Counted from the first letter of the stretch, positions 21,799 to 34,110 are shown. The stretch is 60,000 nucleotides of DNA from Membranipora membranacea (GCA_914767715.1 OU612066.1:18576283-18636282), one strand, 5' to 3'. Made by a program: numbers and translations. The notes: generated by a model not told the origin, from the sequence alone.

Positions 21799-24700
21799 AT
21801 GAAGATTCACATAGCCATTCAGATTATATTGCTGACAATTGAAGGTAAGATAAACACAAGTTATTAGCTGTACCACATGTTATCGATGATTTAGAACCTG
21901 ATGTAGCTTATTTAGTAACTGAGTGAGGGTGGGAGGTATATCCCACCCTCCCTGTAGTAACTAAGTGAGATACTGGGTATGTGCAGGCCGTTTAGTATGC
22001 TAACTGGAGAATCGTCTTCTGACTCCTTCTCAGCCCAGTAACAGTCATAAGTTTGTAGTGGACCAGTGGTCAGCAATTCATCTTTTTCCTTTTGCAGGTT
22101 CAGTAGCAGTTTCTCTCGAGTTTTGCAGCGAGAGCACAACTGAAACAATAGAGAACAATCGATTGGTTAAACGAGGCATCATCTACAGTCCAAACTTTCC
22201 CAATCCATACAACAGTAACCTGCGGAGTGGACAGCCATGCAATGTGACAATCAATGGGCTGTACAATTCATCGTGGCTCAGGCTCGAACAAAACTTTGTG
22301 GAGTTATACGGTTTTGGCTATCGGAGAAATTTTCAGCCTTGTATTGAGGAGGGCTTCCAGATACACAGTGACTCTCTAAACAGTGATGTATTTAATTGTC
22401 CTCCGAGAGAAGGCGCCATATTCAACCAGAGGTCTGTTACACTTTCGCTATACTTCGCAGAGAGAGAAATGCCACCCTTTACCATTGAGTATACAGGTAT
22501 GTGTAAGGAAATCGGACATCTTTTGTTGCACTGAATGTTTGGTATGTTGATATCAGATCAAAATAAGGAGGTGCATCGCTTATCATATGCGGCATGTTCT
22601 GTAGTACTAGCAGATCATACCACAAGACTCCACACAATTGTGTGTCAAGAGACAGCAGTTAGATATGGCTTAGCCATCTCCATTGTCAACCAAAGCAAAA
22701 CTAATGAAAATGATATAGTGAGCGGATTTGTGGCTCATAAAAATGAAGTAATAACAAGATATTATAGAGTTATCGTGATCCATTTTTATTATCACATGGT
22801 AATGTCGGATATGATGATAAACTACACTAAGTTAAATCATCTTTTTTTTGCAGTGTATCCAGTGATAGCGATACCATTTGGCTCAGAACAATCCATAAGT
22901 TATGATTTCTCAGGTATGCCTGAAGGGTACATGTCATTTACCAATGATCGAGTGCATTATGGGAACCTAACAACAAAAACGAACCAGGCACTTCAGCTTG
23001 ATGAGATTCTGGAGGACTCAGATAATATCTATTTAACGATGTTGATACCAAACAAAACAACAGTCGTTGATATGGATATAAAATACAAGTTGGGAATACA
23101 TAAACAATGCTATAACACATTGAACAAAACCAGCCGATTTCCTTACCGCCAGAGGAATGACCTGAACATCAAGGTCAACGAGAAAGGTTACGAGAGTGGC
23201 AGCGCACCAAGCTGGTTCTGTAACGATGCTGATATGTATTATTTTGGACCTCATCGTATCATATGGAATGCGGAGATGTTGTCTGACATTAGTATATACT
23301 CGAGTATATATGACTGGGAGACTGCTGCCGAGCTGATGATCAAGTTTACAAGTATGTATGTGTGATTGGCAACGTTCAGATTGTGTTCTTCATGTTGTTT
23401 TACCTTTTCAGTTACAGTTTGAGGCTTTGAGCTTGACATGGTATATTACAGATTGTCTGACTTTATTCGAAAATAGCTATTCCCTAAGAAGTCCATTTCC
23501 CTATGTAGTGAAATAAAGGTTTTGACTAAAGTATTGTAGACCCCAGTTAGATGTTTTGTTGGGTACTAGGGTTGGGGTGTCGGTGGGGAAGGTATAGCGT
23601 AAGGTTTTCAGGGTTAATAGTTGCAGCGTAAATTCTCACCTACTTAATCTTTAGTGGAGATTGGTTGGATTAGAAATTTTGTCAAAAGAATATTTATCTT
23701 TTGATAGCGTTATAATTTTTATCCATTTTGATGAGTATCTTATTGTTTTTTGGGTGTTATGATTATGATATGACTCAGTGGCCGTAGTTTAGAAAAAAAT
23801 GGGGGGGGCAAAAGTCCAAGGCGATTCAGAGGCATCACCAGTGTGCTCCTTCCCAAGCAATTTGAGGAATATAAAAAGCAAATGGAAATCCCAAAGGAGC
23901 TGATTCAAACATGGATTATTCAATTATAGTGTTTTTAGGCCACTGTGTTTAGCTTTCTAGGGGAGGCAGTGCCTCTCTGCCTCCCCTAGAACTATGGGCT
24001 TATGTACTATGTAGCCTTATATGGCTACGTAGCCTATGTCCTCCAAATCATATTTCATAGACCATATTCACCACTTCATAGGTTATTAAAACATTGTAAT
24101 AAGGAATTTATGCTTAACCTCAATTATCTACAGTTCACATTAGTTTTAGCTGGCAATAAGAACTAAATCTGATCAACAACTCTATATTTTTCGCAGTCTA
24201 TTCATGCAACGAAGACATTCCTCATGTGAAAGACATTCGACATTTGGACGGAGCCCCCTTCAGACCGATTTACAATGTTATTTGTGATGATGGATACTAT
24301 CTGGTGGGAGATGAAAAATATTTGGAATGTTCGGATGGACTCTGGCTACCGTACCCACCCATCTGCTCTCCAATAAACAAGGTGGAGGTCATAGGTAAGT
24401 GATAACTACCGAATGTCCGTACAAATTAGAATTGACCCCATAGAAGAGGAATACATATTTCTTTAGGAGTCATCACTGACCATTACATCAACACGGCCGT
24501 CCCTCACAGACAATAAAGAAATTGCTGATTATGGGCGTTGTGGTGGTTGGTTGGGGGTAGAACCTGGAAATTTCATATGATATATCTATTTGAACTGCAA
24601 TAATTCTTATCAATACAGTTTTAGTATCTTGCTGTCATGACTTCCAAAAATATTTTAGATGTGAAGATAAAAGACAGCCGATCAGAAATAGAAGTATTGA

Positions 24701-26968
24701 TAGCTTGTAATGTGATCATGTTCGTCTTGACTCTGCTAGTTCTATTATGGAAGATCCACACGTAAGATATACCTGAAAATTATTGACTTCCTTCAATCCA
24801 TTAAAACTGAAAAGCAATGATATAATTTTAACATTATCGTTTTATCAATAGGTGAATAAAATTTCTATTTTAGAGCATGGATTATGTGTTTTTGCAATAA
24901 TAGACTACTTGCTATATTAAGGATAATAGACATATCTCTACAAACCCTAGAGATGTAAATATAGTTTTTGGGCCCAGTAATTGTTAGCTAGCAATGAACT
25001 TTACTAAAAGGGTGTGCGAAAGGTCAAAGTTTGTCTCTTGCAAGCACTTTACAGCTCTAGGTTAAGGAGTGATCTAGGTTGGGATTCTCATGCCACCTTT
25101 CTGTTTGTCTTGGGTCCTGTCAAGAAGTTCACCCGACTAGAGATCATAGGCCTAGTTCTCTGTGTCATTTATAGAAACTTCAATTTAGTATTTTTCATGA
25201 TTTCAGATACAGGAAGTCCACATTGCCAGCAGCTAAATATATCCCAGCACCGACAACTAGTGATGTGAATGAGTGCCTTGATGTAGCTTTGGTTCGGAGA
25301 CGTAAGTTTTACATACACGTAACAGCATACAGTATACTGTTGTCATCCATAATTATAGCCTAGAATGTCTGTCGAATGTCATGAGTAACCCATTCCCATT
25401 TATATACTGGTAAATTTTTTTAATTGATTTGTTGCACTGTTGACTGTTGAACTTGAAAACATAGATAGATAGATAAATAGATATGGACTTTATTTCACCA
25501 CTCAAGAAAGTACATAATACAATCATAATCAGAGCATGAGTTACATTAAAAAATTATTCGAACTGCATTAGTCGTTCTTTATAATGTAACACTAACACAT
25601 AGAAAAATAAATCCATTTTATACACCGACCGTGAATGTATATCAAGTATACGGTATACGGTATACGGTATACGGTATACGGTATATCAAGTATACGGTAT
25701 ATCAAGTATACGGTATAAGGATTTTTAATATACAGGGTAGAATGTAGCTTATGCTGAGATTACAATGAATTATACATTCTGCTCAAAAATAAAATGAATT
25801 CAAAAACTCCAGCCTTTCTTCATAACATAGGTCTGGTACAATCGCCTTTGAGCCGACCACTGGATTATTTTCAGGTATTTAATAACAAAAACCCAGCCGG
25901 CACAGCATATGTGACTGGAGGAGGGATATTGGCTCAATACATTTGAATAATCTATCAGTATTCTATAAACTTTTATTTTATGATATCTACATGTCTAGAA
26001 AAAGAGGTGGTTGTTGTCAATGTCAATTCTTAGAAACTTGACTGAAGCGGAGGGGCAATATTGATTTATCATCTTGCTGTAGTATAGTATAGTATAGTAT
26101 AGTATAGTATAGTATAGTATAGTATAGTATAGTATAGTATAGTATAGTATAGTATAGTATAGTATAGTATAGTATAGTATAGTATAGTATAGTATAGTAT
26201 AGTATAGTATAGTATAGTATAGTATAGTATAGTATAGTATAGGCATGGAAGTGATCGATAAAAACACATATGATTTCTGTTTTATCGGTCTTGTCATGTG
26301 GTTGTTTTACGTGATAATGGTATTTTGATAACATAACCTAAACGATAATCCATTGAACTAGGGGTTGTTCAAGACCGACCCAATGCTTTCATTGTGTTCC
26401 ACTTCCAGAACCAGATGTGCAGTAGGTAAAAAACACAACATCAAGTATGAAAACTGTTCGATGAGAATTTTCGGCTAACAATGTTAGCAGACAAATAACA
26501 AATTTGTACAGCTTCTAATTCAGATATGTTCTTTCAGATATTGCAAGTTTTGAAACCTTATACTTAATTTTTGATCACATTTCTATCAACTGGAAGTAAG
26601 GGATAGTGAGAGTTTGCCACCGGACTAATGACCCCTTTTTTCTGAATGGTATGCTTCAGTGTATCCCAGAATGCAATTCTAAGTAAATCACTGCCAATCA
26701 GGCTTCACGATAACGGTAGTTGGAAATCTCAAGTGGAAGCTGATCTCCTGCGTTGTTATAATTATGCCCTGTTTTTTTTCCAGTTTGCTCCAGATTTCAT
26801 GTGTCTTGTCTATTCTCTGTTTCAGCCTCCAGCAGAGACCAAGCTGCTCCGTCCGCTCACAGTACTCCAGCCATCGAATACGAGGAGGTAGACTTAGAGC
26901 TGGAGGTGGAAATCAATCACTACCAAGAGATACGGCGATACAGACCACAGCGGCCTGCTACAAACTGA
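21799..26968 (+). CDS. CUB2: CUB/sushi type I membrane protein (493 aa)
   Basis: Exons 21799-21844, 22098-22496, 22854-23351, 24197-24394, 24659-24761, 25207-25301, 26826-26968; phases agree throughout. Exon 1 is a hydrophobic signal peptide (IAIQIILLTIE). Exon 2 is a CUB domain (KRGIIYSPNFPNPYNS) with the same four cysteines as CUB1. Exon 3 is the second extracellular domain, undivided here though CUB1 splits it in two. Exon 4 is a sushi module (YSC, VIC, LEC, GLW, PIC). Exon 5 is a transmembrane helix (VIMFVLTLLVLLW core). Exons 6-7 are the cytoplasmic tail, ending in an acidic stretch plus NHYQEIRR. Several NxS/T sites lie in the ectodomain. A tandem duplicate of CUB1; the short exon 1 and the split or fusion of the second domain are the main structural differences. 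Ligand unknown. Confidence 0.92.
25638..25722. repeat. GGTATAC-type minisatellite in CUB2 intron
   Basis: Five tandem GTATACG units, followed by alternating GTATATCAA and GTATACG units. Self-complementary (GTATAC). Confidence 0.8.
26081..26242. repeat. Perfect (AGTAT)n microsatellite, about 32 units
   Basis: An uninterrupted pentanucleotide array of 160 bases plus a partial unit, in the last CUB2 intron. Its purity suggests recent expansion or ongoing length change. Open frames across it are artefacts because the pentamer lacks a stop in several frames. Confidence 0.98.
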
Positions 26969-27081
26969 CCCAACATGTGACAGTTTGTATATTAATACAT
27001 ATACAATCAGAGGGGACGGGAGGGTCAAGGTTGTGCGTGTGTGATCACGTGATACACACTGTTAGCATGTCCATATCTGAC

Positions 27082-27197
27082 TAGACCAAGTTGATACAGT
27101 TTGCCTGCATTTAGGATTGCTCCCCCCTCCCTACTGTTCAGCCGCATTTGAAGGGGAGCAAACCTGAATGCAGGCAAACCGGACCAAACATGATCTA
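27082..27197. repeat. Hairpin in CUB2 3' flank, copy 2
   Basis: Left arm 27082-27125 (TAGACCAAGTT, TTTGCCTGCATT, GATTGCTCCC) pairs with right arm 27153-27197 (GGGGAGCAA, AATGCAGGCAAAC, GGACCAAACATGATCTA). Arm sequences match the CUB1 hairpin, while the loops differ. It begins 114 bases after the CUB2 stop. Confidence 0.75.
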
Positions 27198-27639
27198 ATC
27201 TACCACTGATAGAGCGTGAGTGGATTCATATGTAAGACAGTCGATGTGCCCACAACCTTAGTTCAGTTGTGGGACACTCCAATTACTAAGGTTACATGGA
27301 CTCAGTTTATGTCTTGATGATACATACAGACAGTTTAAGCTTACGATCCCAGGGCTTAAGCTATGTTCCTGTACTAGTACTACTGAAAGATAAAAGGTCA
27401 ATATGACTTTTGTCTGGATTATCAGCAATGATCCAATCTGCACTCTTTCTACCTTCAAAGGTTACAATTTTCACATATATAGCATTTTTATTTATATTGA
27501 GATTTATTACTATTATCAAATTAAATAAAATTTACAACCTTCAGTAACTTACTTTTAATTGAAAAAAAACAAAGTCCTGGCTTAAATTACTCTGCCTTCA
27601 ACTTTTCTGGCCACGATTTTTCTGGCTTCAACTATTTGT

Positions 27640-28230
27640 TTTTGGCTCTTTGATTCCTATTATTTGGCTGCTATAAATATAATCCCTAGCCATGATAGTC
27701 TATACTGGTATCAGTGTTTTATAATGAATGTAAATGATTTATCATCTTAACGAGTCTGCTCATTGGCTGGTTTGTGGCCAGAGAGACCTAGAGTCAAATA
27801 GATGGTTTATTTTATATGTCACGTAACTTCCCTTCAGCTCATACATCCGATTACAATTACGGCTTCAAGTATTCCGCCACAATTATTCCGCCTCATATTA
27901 TTTTCTTGGCTTTTATTATTAAATTCCATCGCTTGACTTAAATGAATAGGCTATAATTCCTAATTGTGATGTACTGTTAGGCATAAATGTTTTTGCTATT
28001 TTTACAAGTCTGTTCATTGGCTGGTTTGCGGCCAGATTGTGATATGCTAATTGTTAACTGCCCTCATTCTTCCTCTTCTTTTTGGCTTTTATTGTTATTG
28101 TCTTTTTTTTGGCTGCTATAAATAAAATCACTAGTAATGTTAGACTGGTATCTGATGTTATATATTTAAATTTATCATTTTAACAATCCTGTTCATTGGC
28201 TGGTTTGCGGCATGAGAGAGATTTATTTGA
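27640..28230. repeat. Degenerate tandem repeat, three units
   Basis: TTCATTGGCTGGTTTG-GGCC recurs near 27756, 28012 and 28191. In at least two units it is preceded by TTTGGCTGCTATAAATA and a TAGACTGGTATC-like segment. Units are about 180-260 bases long and diverged. No coding sequence. Confidence 0.65.
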
Positions 28231-29543
28231 GCAGTGGAATAGCTGAATACAGAACTCTTCGGACAATAATGCTGATCATAAATAGTTGATTACTAGTACA
28301 ATGTGCTTAGTTTTGAAAAATAAGACAATGATAAACTTAACTCGATGTCTTGCTGTAGGACTTTACAACGACATTGGTGAAAGGGTCAGAGTGTGACATA
28401 ATACTATTTATGTATTTATTTATATGTATTTATGTATTTATGTATGTATTATATATTACATTTGCACCAATTTGGTCACGTTTTATTGTTGGTTAGAGAA
28501 TTTTGATTTGCACAAATTAAAATTATTTGAGAAAATTGTAAATTCTTAAAACATCCAATCAAGTTTATACTAGCCTTGTCATGTGGCCAAAGTTTTTGTT
28601 TTTTGTTTTGGGAGCCCAAAAACCGTGGCCTCGTCACAGGGTTAAGTTTATATAATGTGGAAAGCAAGTTTTAGGTCAACAGATATAAATATGCAAATTA
28701 TTATATATAACAAAATATATAGACTACACTACAACTACTTACATTAGGAACCAAGAGCTTTCTATCATTGACAGACGGATGTAGACAGCTTCTTGTTTTT
28801 GTAAAGTCTTGACATTGATTGGTAATTGGCATGCTAAGGTTCAAGATGTTTTTGAGTGACCTTGTGTTATGTAGCACCTAAATGCAGGAACTAATTAACG
28901 GAATGATCTCATAATTACTTGTAATACTATGATTATCTTAGACATGAGTAATGAGTAATAGCTCTCACTAGCAGGGGTCAAACCGAGATTAACCAAGATT
29001 TTGTTTTAAGCCAGCCATCCTCAGTAAGTGGTTACATGATGCAACCTTGAATGTGTTCACAAGGAAACAGAAATTTTTTCTCAATAACGAGAAGAGTCTT
29101 TGTGAACATCCAATCAATGGCTAAGAAAGAGAGAGTTTTGTAGGAACTCTGAATTGACCTTCAAGAAAGGCTAGATCATATGTAATCTTAGCGGCTTTCT
29201 TATTGAGCTGAGAAGGGAATAAATCTGAGTTTACTTCTCTCCTTGAGAAGGAAACTGTGAGATTTATACCACTCATGGCAGAGTGTTCTTCCTAAATCAC
29301 TCAACTTGTGGAAGCTATTAACTTAACAAACGAGAAATAAAGAGAGCAAAATCCATTGTTCAGATATCATGATTCCGGTATCTACTTTTTTTTCTTTATG
29401 ACATGAACATAATAAAAATGATAATCCTTAATAAACCCTTTGTTGCTATTGTTGCATAATGTCGCCATATCCGCAACAGTCATACACACACACAAAATTA
29501 CATTACATTACTGCTGTCATCTACAGTTATCCACGGTGGCACA
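28231..29543. other. Spacer between CUB2 and the Pep cluster
   Basis: TATT/TATG-rich simple sequence near 28400-28460. Otherwise nothing recognised. Confidence 0.4.
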
Positions 29544-29901
29544 TAGTGTCTCTATGACGCGAAAATAAAAAGTGATAATCTCTACATTTCACAGCTCATT
29601 GTTGGGTAATGTTACATCACGTCATCTCACTTGTTGAGCATATAAACGCGTAGATGGTGGAGTCAAGGTATACTATTACATGACTGTCAAAAATGGAATT
29701 AACCGGTGGCTCAAAGCCTCAGACGGTCTCTATGACCTGAATATAAAAAATGATAATCTCTACATTTAACAGCTCATTGTTGGGTAATGTTACATCATGT
29801 CACCTCACATGTTGAGCATATAAGCCGCGTATATTGTGGAGTTAAGGTACACTATTACATTAACTGTCAAAGAATGAAGTTATCCGGAGTGACACAGCAG
29901 G
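29544..29901 (+). repeat. Tandemly duplicated promoter and start region of PepB (about 178 bp x 2)
   Basis: Unit 1 (29544-29721) and unit 2 (29722-29901) align along their whole length. Each has GGTCTCTATGAC-like sequence, GATAATCTCTACATTT, AGCTCATTGTTGGGTAATG, a TATA box (TATAAAC at 29641, TATAAG at 29819), an ACTATTACAT stretch and an ATG followed by similar first codons. Unit 1's frame stops after 15 codons. Only unit 2 joins a full signal-peptide exon. A further partial copy (TTATCC-CGGTGGCACA) precedes unit 1. Confidence 0.85.
29819..29824 (+). promoter_or_regulatory. TATA box of PepB
   Basis: GAGCATATAAGCCGCG, 50 bases before the ATG, is duplicated with small changes at 29641. The spacing implies a 5'UTR of roughly 20-25 bases. 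Confidence 0.6.
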
Positions 29902-30951
29902 TTTTGGTAGCGTTGCTGCTATTTTATACCCTGTTGGGCAGTTCATCGGCAGCACCGCCATGCGGTAAGTTTCTTTTCTCAGCAGCCATAGAATCTTAGG
30001 TATTTGTGATGACATTTTTATGAGCTACTATGGTATGGGTGACTCACAGCATTGCTTTTATGGGATATATTCAGAATTTGCAGCCCAGCATGCTAAGCCC
30101 TAAACATGGTTGCGATGTGCCCCGGATGCTCATACTGAGGGTGTGATACTACAAGTCATCCTAGAAGTGTAGAATAATAAATGACCACCTGAAGTGTGCA
30201 GCTAGACTGGCAAAACTGATCAGGCACTAATTGGCCATTTGCAGTGACATTTTTTCTTAGCAAAAAGCAAGGTAAAGTGTGAAGGCTAGTTATGTAGCAC
30301 ATTTCCCTGTAGGAGCAAAATGTATAATATTGTTTCATCATGTGTGGAATAATGATAAACATCCTGAAAATCTGTCTCAATCTTATCACATTGTTGGGTA
30401 AACTTATTAATTTACCAGCATACCTATTGACCGAAGTGTGATAAGGTCAAGCTGACACCTAACCTCCATCGAAAAGGACTTGTCTAAGAATATCCCACAA
30501 TGCACTATTCTGGAATTCCCAGTCTATCAGGTCTACTCTTACATGTTATGATTGACCTGATATTACTGGCAGTGCATCAAAGTATAAACGAAATTGCTTT
30601 GGGGAGTTTGTTTTCTCGGGCCATTTGAGTCTTAGTCAGCAGTCTGGTAAAACCTCTCTATACGTGCTGAGAAAGACAATCAGGTCTGGCAAGTTATTTT
30701 TATCAAGGATTTAACCCGTTACCCCGTCGTGAATCTCTGTGGATTTTATATGATAATCATCCTGCTGCCACAGTTTAAGAACTTCTCTTCCACTGACTTC
30801 CTGCATTATAATTGTAGACTGGAAGCATCAGTCAGGAATTACAACAAACAGCAATTGCCGAGAAACATGCCATCCTTACAGATATTCAGTACAAAGTTTT
30901 TATGATGACATTCATGGATGTTATTGTAGCTTCTGCCACGTCACTGGCTGA
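29874..30951 (+). CDS. PepB: small secreted cysteine-rich protein (74 aa)
   Basis: Exons 29874-29964 and 30818-30951, with an 853-base phase-1 intron (GTAAGT ... TTGTAG). Residues 1-27 are a signal peptide (core VLVALLLFYTLLG, then SSSAA). C1 is the last full codon of exon 1. The mature part has six cysteines: C1-x13-C2-x3-C3-x16-C4-x-C5-x2-C6, with DW after C1, the ITTN segment, and HPYRY after C3. The C3-C4 loop is the longest of the family. A dispersed repeat lies in the intron. The start is the second of two tandemly duplicated ATG regions. Function unknown; secretion and disulfide bonding are inferred from sequence. Confidence 0.82.
30081..30262 (+). repeat. Dispersed repeat, copy 3 (PepB intron)
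   Basis: Diverged copy of the 19431-19630 repeat. Shared anchors are GCTCATACTGAGGGTGTGATAC, CATCCTAGAA, CAGGCACTAATTGGCCA and GCAGTGACATTTT. Confidence 0.6.
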
Positions 30952-32568
30952 TGCCACTGCATATGCGTTCGATATGATTCGATGACGAAGACTTTAAGAA
31001 TGAGGAATTTATTGTGCTCCCACTCTTGGTTGGCCTAATCCATAGACAGTCCCTGTTGATTCAGCCACAGCTGACAGCACCTGGCTAAACGAGACCAACA
31101 GAAATATCTTAATGAACTCTCCGGATCAAACATGAATTCACTATTTAGATTCTCCAAGCTTTTACATAGTATTTTAACTCATAGCTGTCTCAGTCCTCGG
31201 AAGAGTGACGATGGTTTTGTTATATCCTCTGATTGACTACTTAAATTTGGGAAGCAGCTAAAAATATATGTGGACAGAGCCAAGCACAACAAATGAATAA
31301 ATGTAAACTTACAAATACCTACCTATCTACCCACTACATGGTATAAATCAGAAGTTCTGATCTACATAACACGCTGGTATTTTAGTTTAATTGTTCAAGA
31401 TTTTGGGTGCCACATTGTGGCTCAAATAATTCTCTTTTTGAACTTTAAATCAAGCTGATATGTTCTTTAATTGTTCACTCTGTGGAAATCTGTAGTTCGA
31501 TCTATGATAAGAGAAGAAGTTTACTGAAAGGGTTCTTTCCCTCATGAAAAAACTCTCAAATAACTATGTTGGCAGTTTTGAATTATTAGTTACTGCATAA
31601 ATATTCAATTTTGTTGCAGCTCAGCCCTCTTTTTTATATTATTCTACAAATAGATGGACATCCTATATGTAGGACAGTTATTATACAGACCTGTGAACCG
31701 CAAACCACAATTAAAAAGTCCAGCAATGAGAATCTTTGAGGAGTTTGAAATCTATTGAACAAAACCTTATTAATTTTCACTTATTTCTAAGAAAAAGATA
31801 TCAACGGGTATTGATAGCGAAAAGCGACCAGTTCTGTGGTGTGTCTCAAAAAAAAGGTTTTAGTCTTAGTCGGCACAAGCGTCCACTGGCAAGCAATAAA
31901 TGGGATAGACTGAAAAATACACAGTATAAATGAAAATAGAATAAAAAAAAAATAGAAACCACAACTATTTTAAAGAAATTGATTGCATAAGTCTTCATAT
32001 TATTCTCAGCGATCGATTGTCACGGTATAGCACCAGCCACAAAACAATAATATTCAAATCCCCTCACATCAAAATGACAGAGTTTGTGGCAAATAATGGA
32101 TCGCTTTGGTTCTAGGGATTAAGGCAAATTAAGGATAATACCTCACCATATAATGCAAATTTTCTCACATCGGATGGTTAAAGTCTTGACAGGTGTCTCC
32201 AGGTTTTTTGCAGGTGGTCTTAGCTCCTCAAGCATGGGCAGGGCCCTTGTTTGTCATATGGCTGATGGTGTGATGTGGTATTTCATGACAGGATGTATAT
32301 GGTTGTATGTGAAGTCTTTACCTTACTTCAATAATATTGACCGTATCATCACAAAATTCTTTAACCGGATTATTTACACGCAACCAGATCTGAGCTCTCC
32401 AAAATTGTTACCACTATTCACTAAAAACGTCACCAGTTTCCATCATTAACTGTCAACTTTATTCCTTGATGGAGGTTATCTTGCTTCAGGCAGTATAGTT
32501 TGATACTTCTTGATGGTTGTAATTATCATATCTGAATTTTCCCAAAGTTCAGACAGTTAGACAATCAT
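30952..32568. other. Spacer between convergent PepB and PepC
   Basis: An AATAAA-type signal occurs near 31294-31299 and could serve PepB. The frame at 32153-32449 has no recognisable domain or splice partner. Nothing else seen. Confidence 0.4.
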
Positions 32569-33084
32569 TCAGACATTCACAGTGCAACAGAAGCACACTC
32601 CGTCTAGTGAGAATTCGAATGGAGAGCAGATTTCCTTACACGCTGCTCTTGTGTCAACTCCAGACATGGCTTCAAATTCTGTGAAAGCAGAACAAAAAGT
32701 TATCAATCATTGTAGGTGATTTTTTTCGTTTTTTCTCTCTCAGTGTTGGGTAAACCATCGTAGCTAAACAATTTAAAGCTAGGTGCTAGGTGTGAATGGC
32801 AAACTTCCCAACCAAATTCAAACGCGACTTGGTATACACTTGAGAATTATCATACTGAAAATCCTAAATCCAAATATGTGATAATATATCAATCGTGAAA
32901 CAACATCAAGAATCAAATATACCAATAGAACAGGTGTTTACGCTCTTATATAGCTCTAATGCTCAACACCCTTCTAAAACTTCCTGTCATAACTTAGAAA
33001 CTTACCACAAACAGAAGATGCATTGACTAAAGTCACAAACAAAACGAAAACAGCAGTAATCCAACAAAGTTTTATGACTCTCAT
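32569..33084 (-). CDS. PepC: small secreted cysteine-rich protein (62 aa)
   Basis: Exons (minus) 33084-33006 and 32678-32569, with a 327-base phase-1 intron (GTAAGT ... TTCACAG). The signal peptide spans about residues 1-22 (core CWITAVFVLFVTLV, then NA). C1 is the last full codon of exon 1. Mature cysteines: C1-x13-C2-x3-C3-x10-C4-x-C5-C6. SPFEF follows C3, matching the family x-P-aromatic-x-aromatic. The mature part is acidic after C1 (EFEA), unlike basic PepD and PepF. A weak TATA-like CATAAAC lies roughly 105 bases upstream. Function unknown. Confidence 0.82.
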
Positions 33085-33380
33085 ATTTTATCCGATGTCT
33101 TCTGTTCTTGAGCAAGCACAGAGTTATGACTACACTGTAGACGTTCTGAACACTGTTTGACGTTGGTCAATTCTTCTGGTGTCTTAGACGTTTATGTAGG
33201 GCGCGCGATACTGGCACACACCATCATCGTGTCTTATCACAATACACTGTGGGTCTTAAAGGATTTGATAGCTATCATAAATGTCATAGAAGATCCCTTT
33301 TGTGCTGAATGGATCAGAATTTAATAACTAGGATTGTTCATTGGTGGTGGATTGAGGAGCGTTTTATTTGTTGGGAATGT

Positions 33381-33412
33381 CTCATTGTCTCATTGTCTCA
33401 TTGTCTCATTGT
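33381..33412. repeat. (CTCATTGT)4 short tandem repeat
   Basis: Four perfect 8-base units, followed by diverged copies (CTCATTCTCATTT). It lies about 300 bases upstream of the PepC start. Confidence 0.9.
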
Positions 33413-34110
33413 TTACAGTCTCATTCTCATTTGAGAGCACCAATCTCGTATTTTACAATCGTTGTTCATGAATATAAAAAAATACAGATATAAATAAATA
33501 TGGAAATTAAAGCACTGGACATTCAGCTTGTCAAATAATATCTTAGCATACATGATCAGTTTCACTATGATTCATTATGAATGCACTGAGTATTGCAGTG
33601 TTCGAAACAAAAAACATGATTGTATTTAGCTTCAGCCAGGGGGAAAGTAGGTAAAACCGACCATCCCGCTAAAATTTATACAACTGGCTTTAATTTGAGT
33701 TGTCACCTCCACTTCAAGTTAAGTCACAAACATAATTACCCCTGATTTGTCTCTCAGAAGTTTGGCAATAAATTGATATAACACCAAAAAGGCACCTGAG
33801 AAAAGTGTGAATTTAAGAATAAAAAAGGCATCTCTATCGTGTAGATTGATTGCATCAGATTCAGCTAACGAGCAATCAGTCGTAACTGAGCGGCGGTCAC
33901 CAATGTGTCGATATAGAAAACAAACACTTATCATTCTGCATCCATCCTTCTATCTGCTGTTATTTGCAAGAGAGGACAACCGTCATCAAGTCACACCGAA
34001 TAATCAGACAAAAACCGCTCTGCAATGGAAAATTCAGGTTGTGTCTTTCTGTTCAATTTCTCCTCCCTCTTCTATAGTCCATGTTGTCTCAGAAAAGATT
34101 TTTGTTCATG
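33413..34110. other. Spacer between PepC and PepD
   Basis: Open frames on both strands (33719-33934 minus, 33807-34187 plus) show no domain. The plus-strand one overlaps PepD exon 2 in antisense and is judged a shadow. Nothing else recognised. Confidence 0.4.

Noticed and set aside
25995-26334. Open frames encoding YYTIL repeats on the minus strand
   Set aside because: They are translations of the AGTAT microsatellite.
27640-28230. Possible CRISPR-like or rRNA-like repeat array
   Set aside because: Three diverged units of unequal length in an animal genome; a simple degenerate tandem repeat fits.
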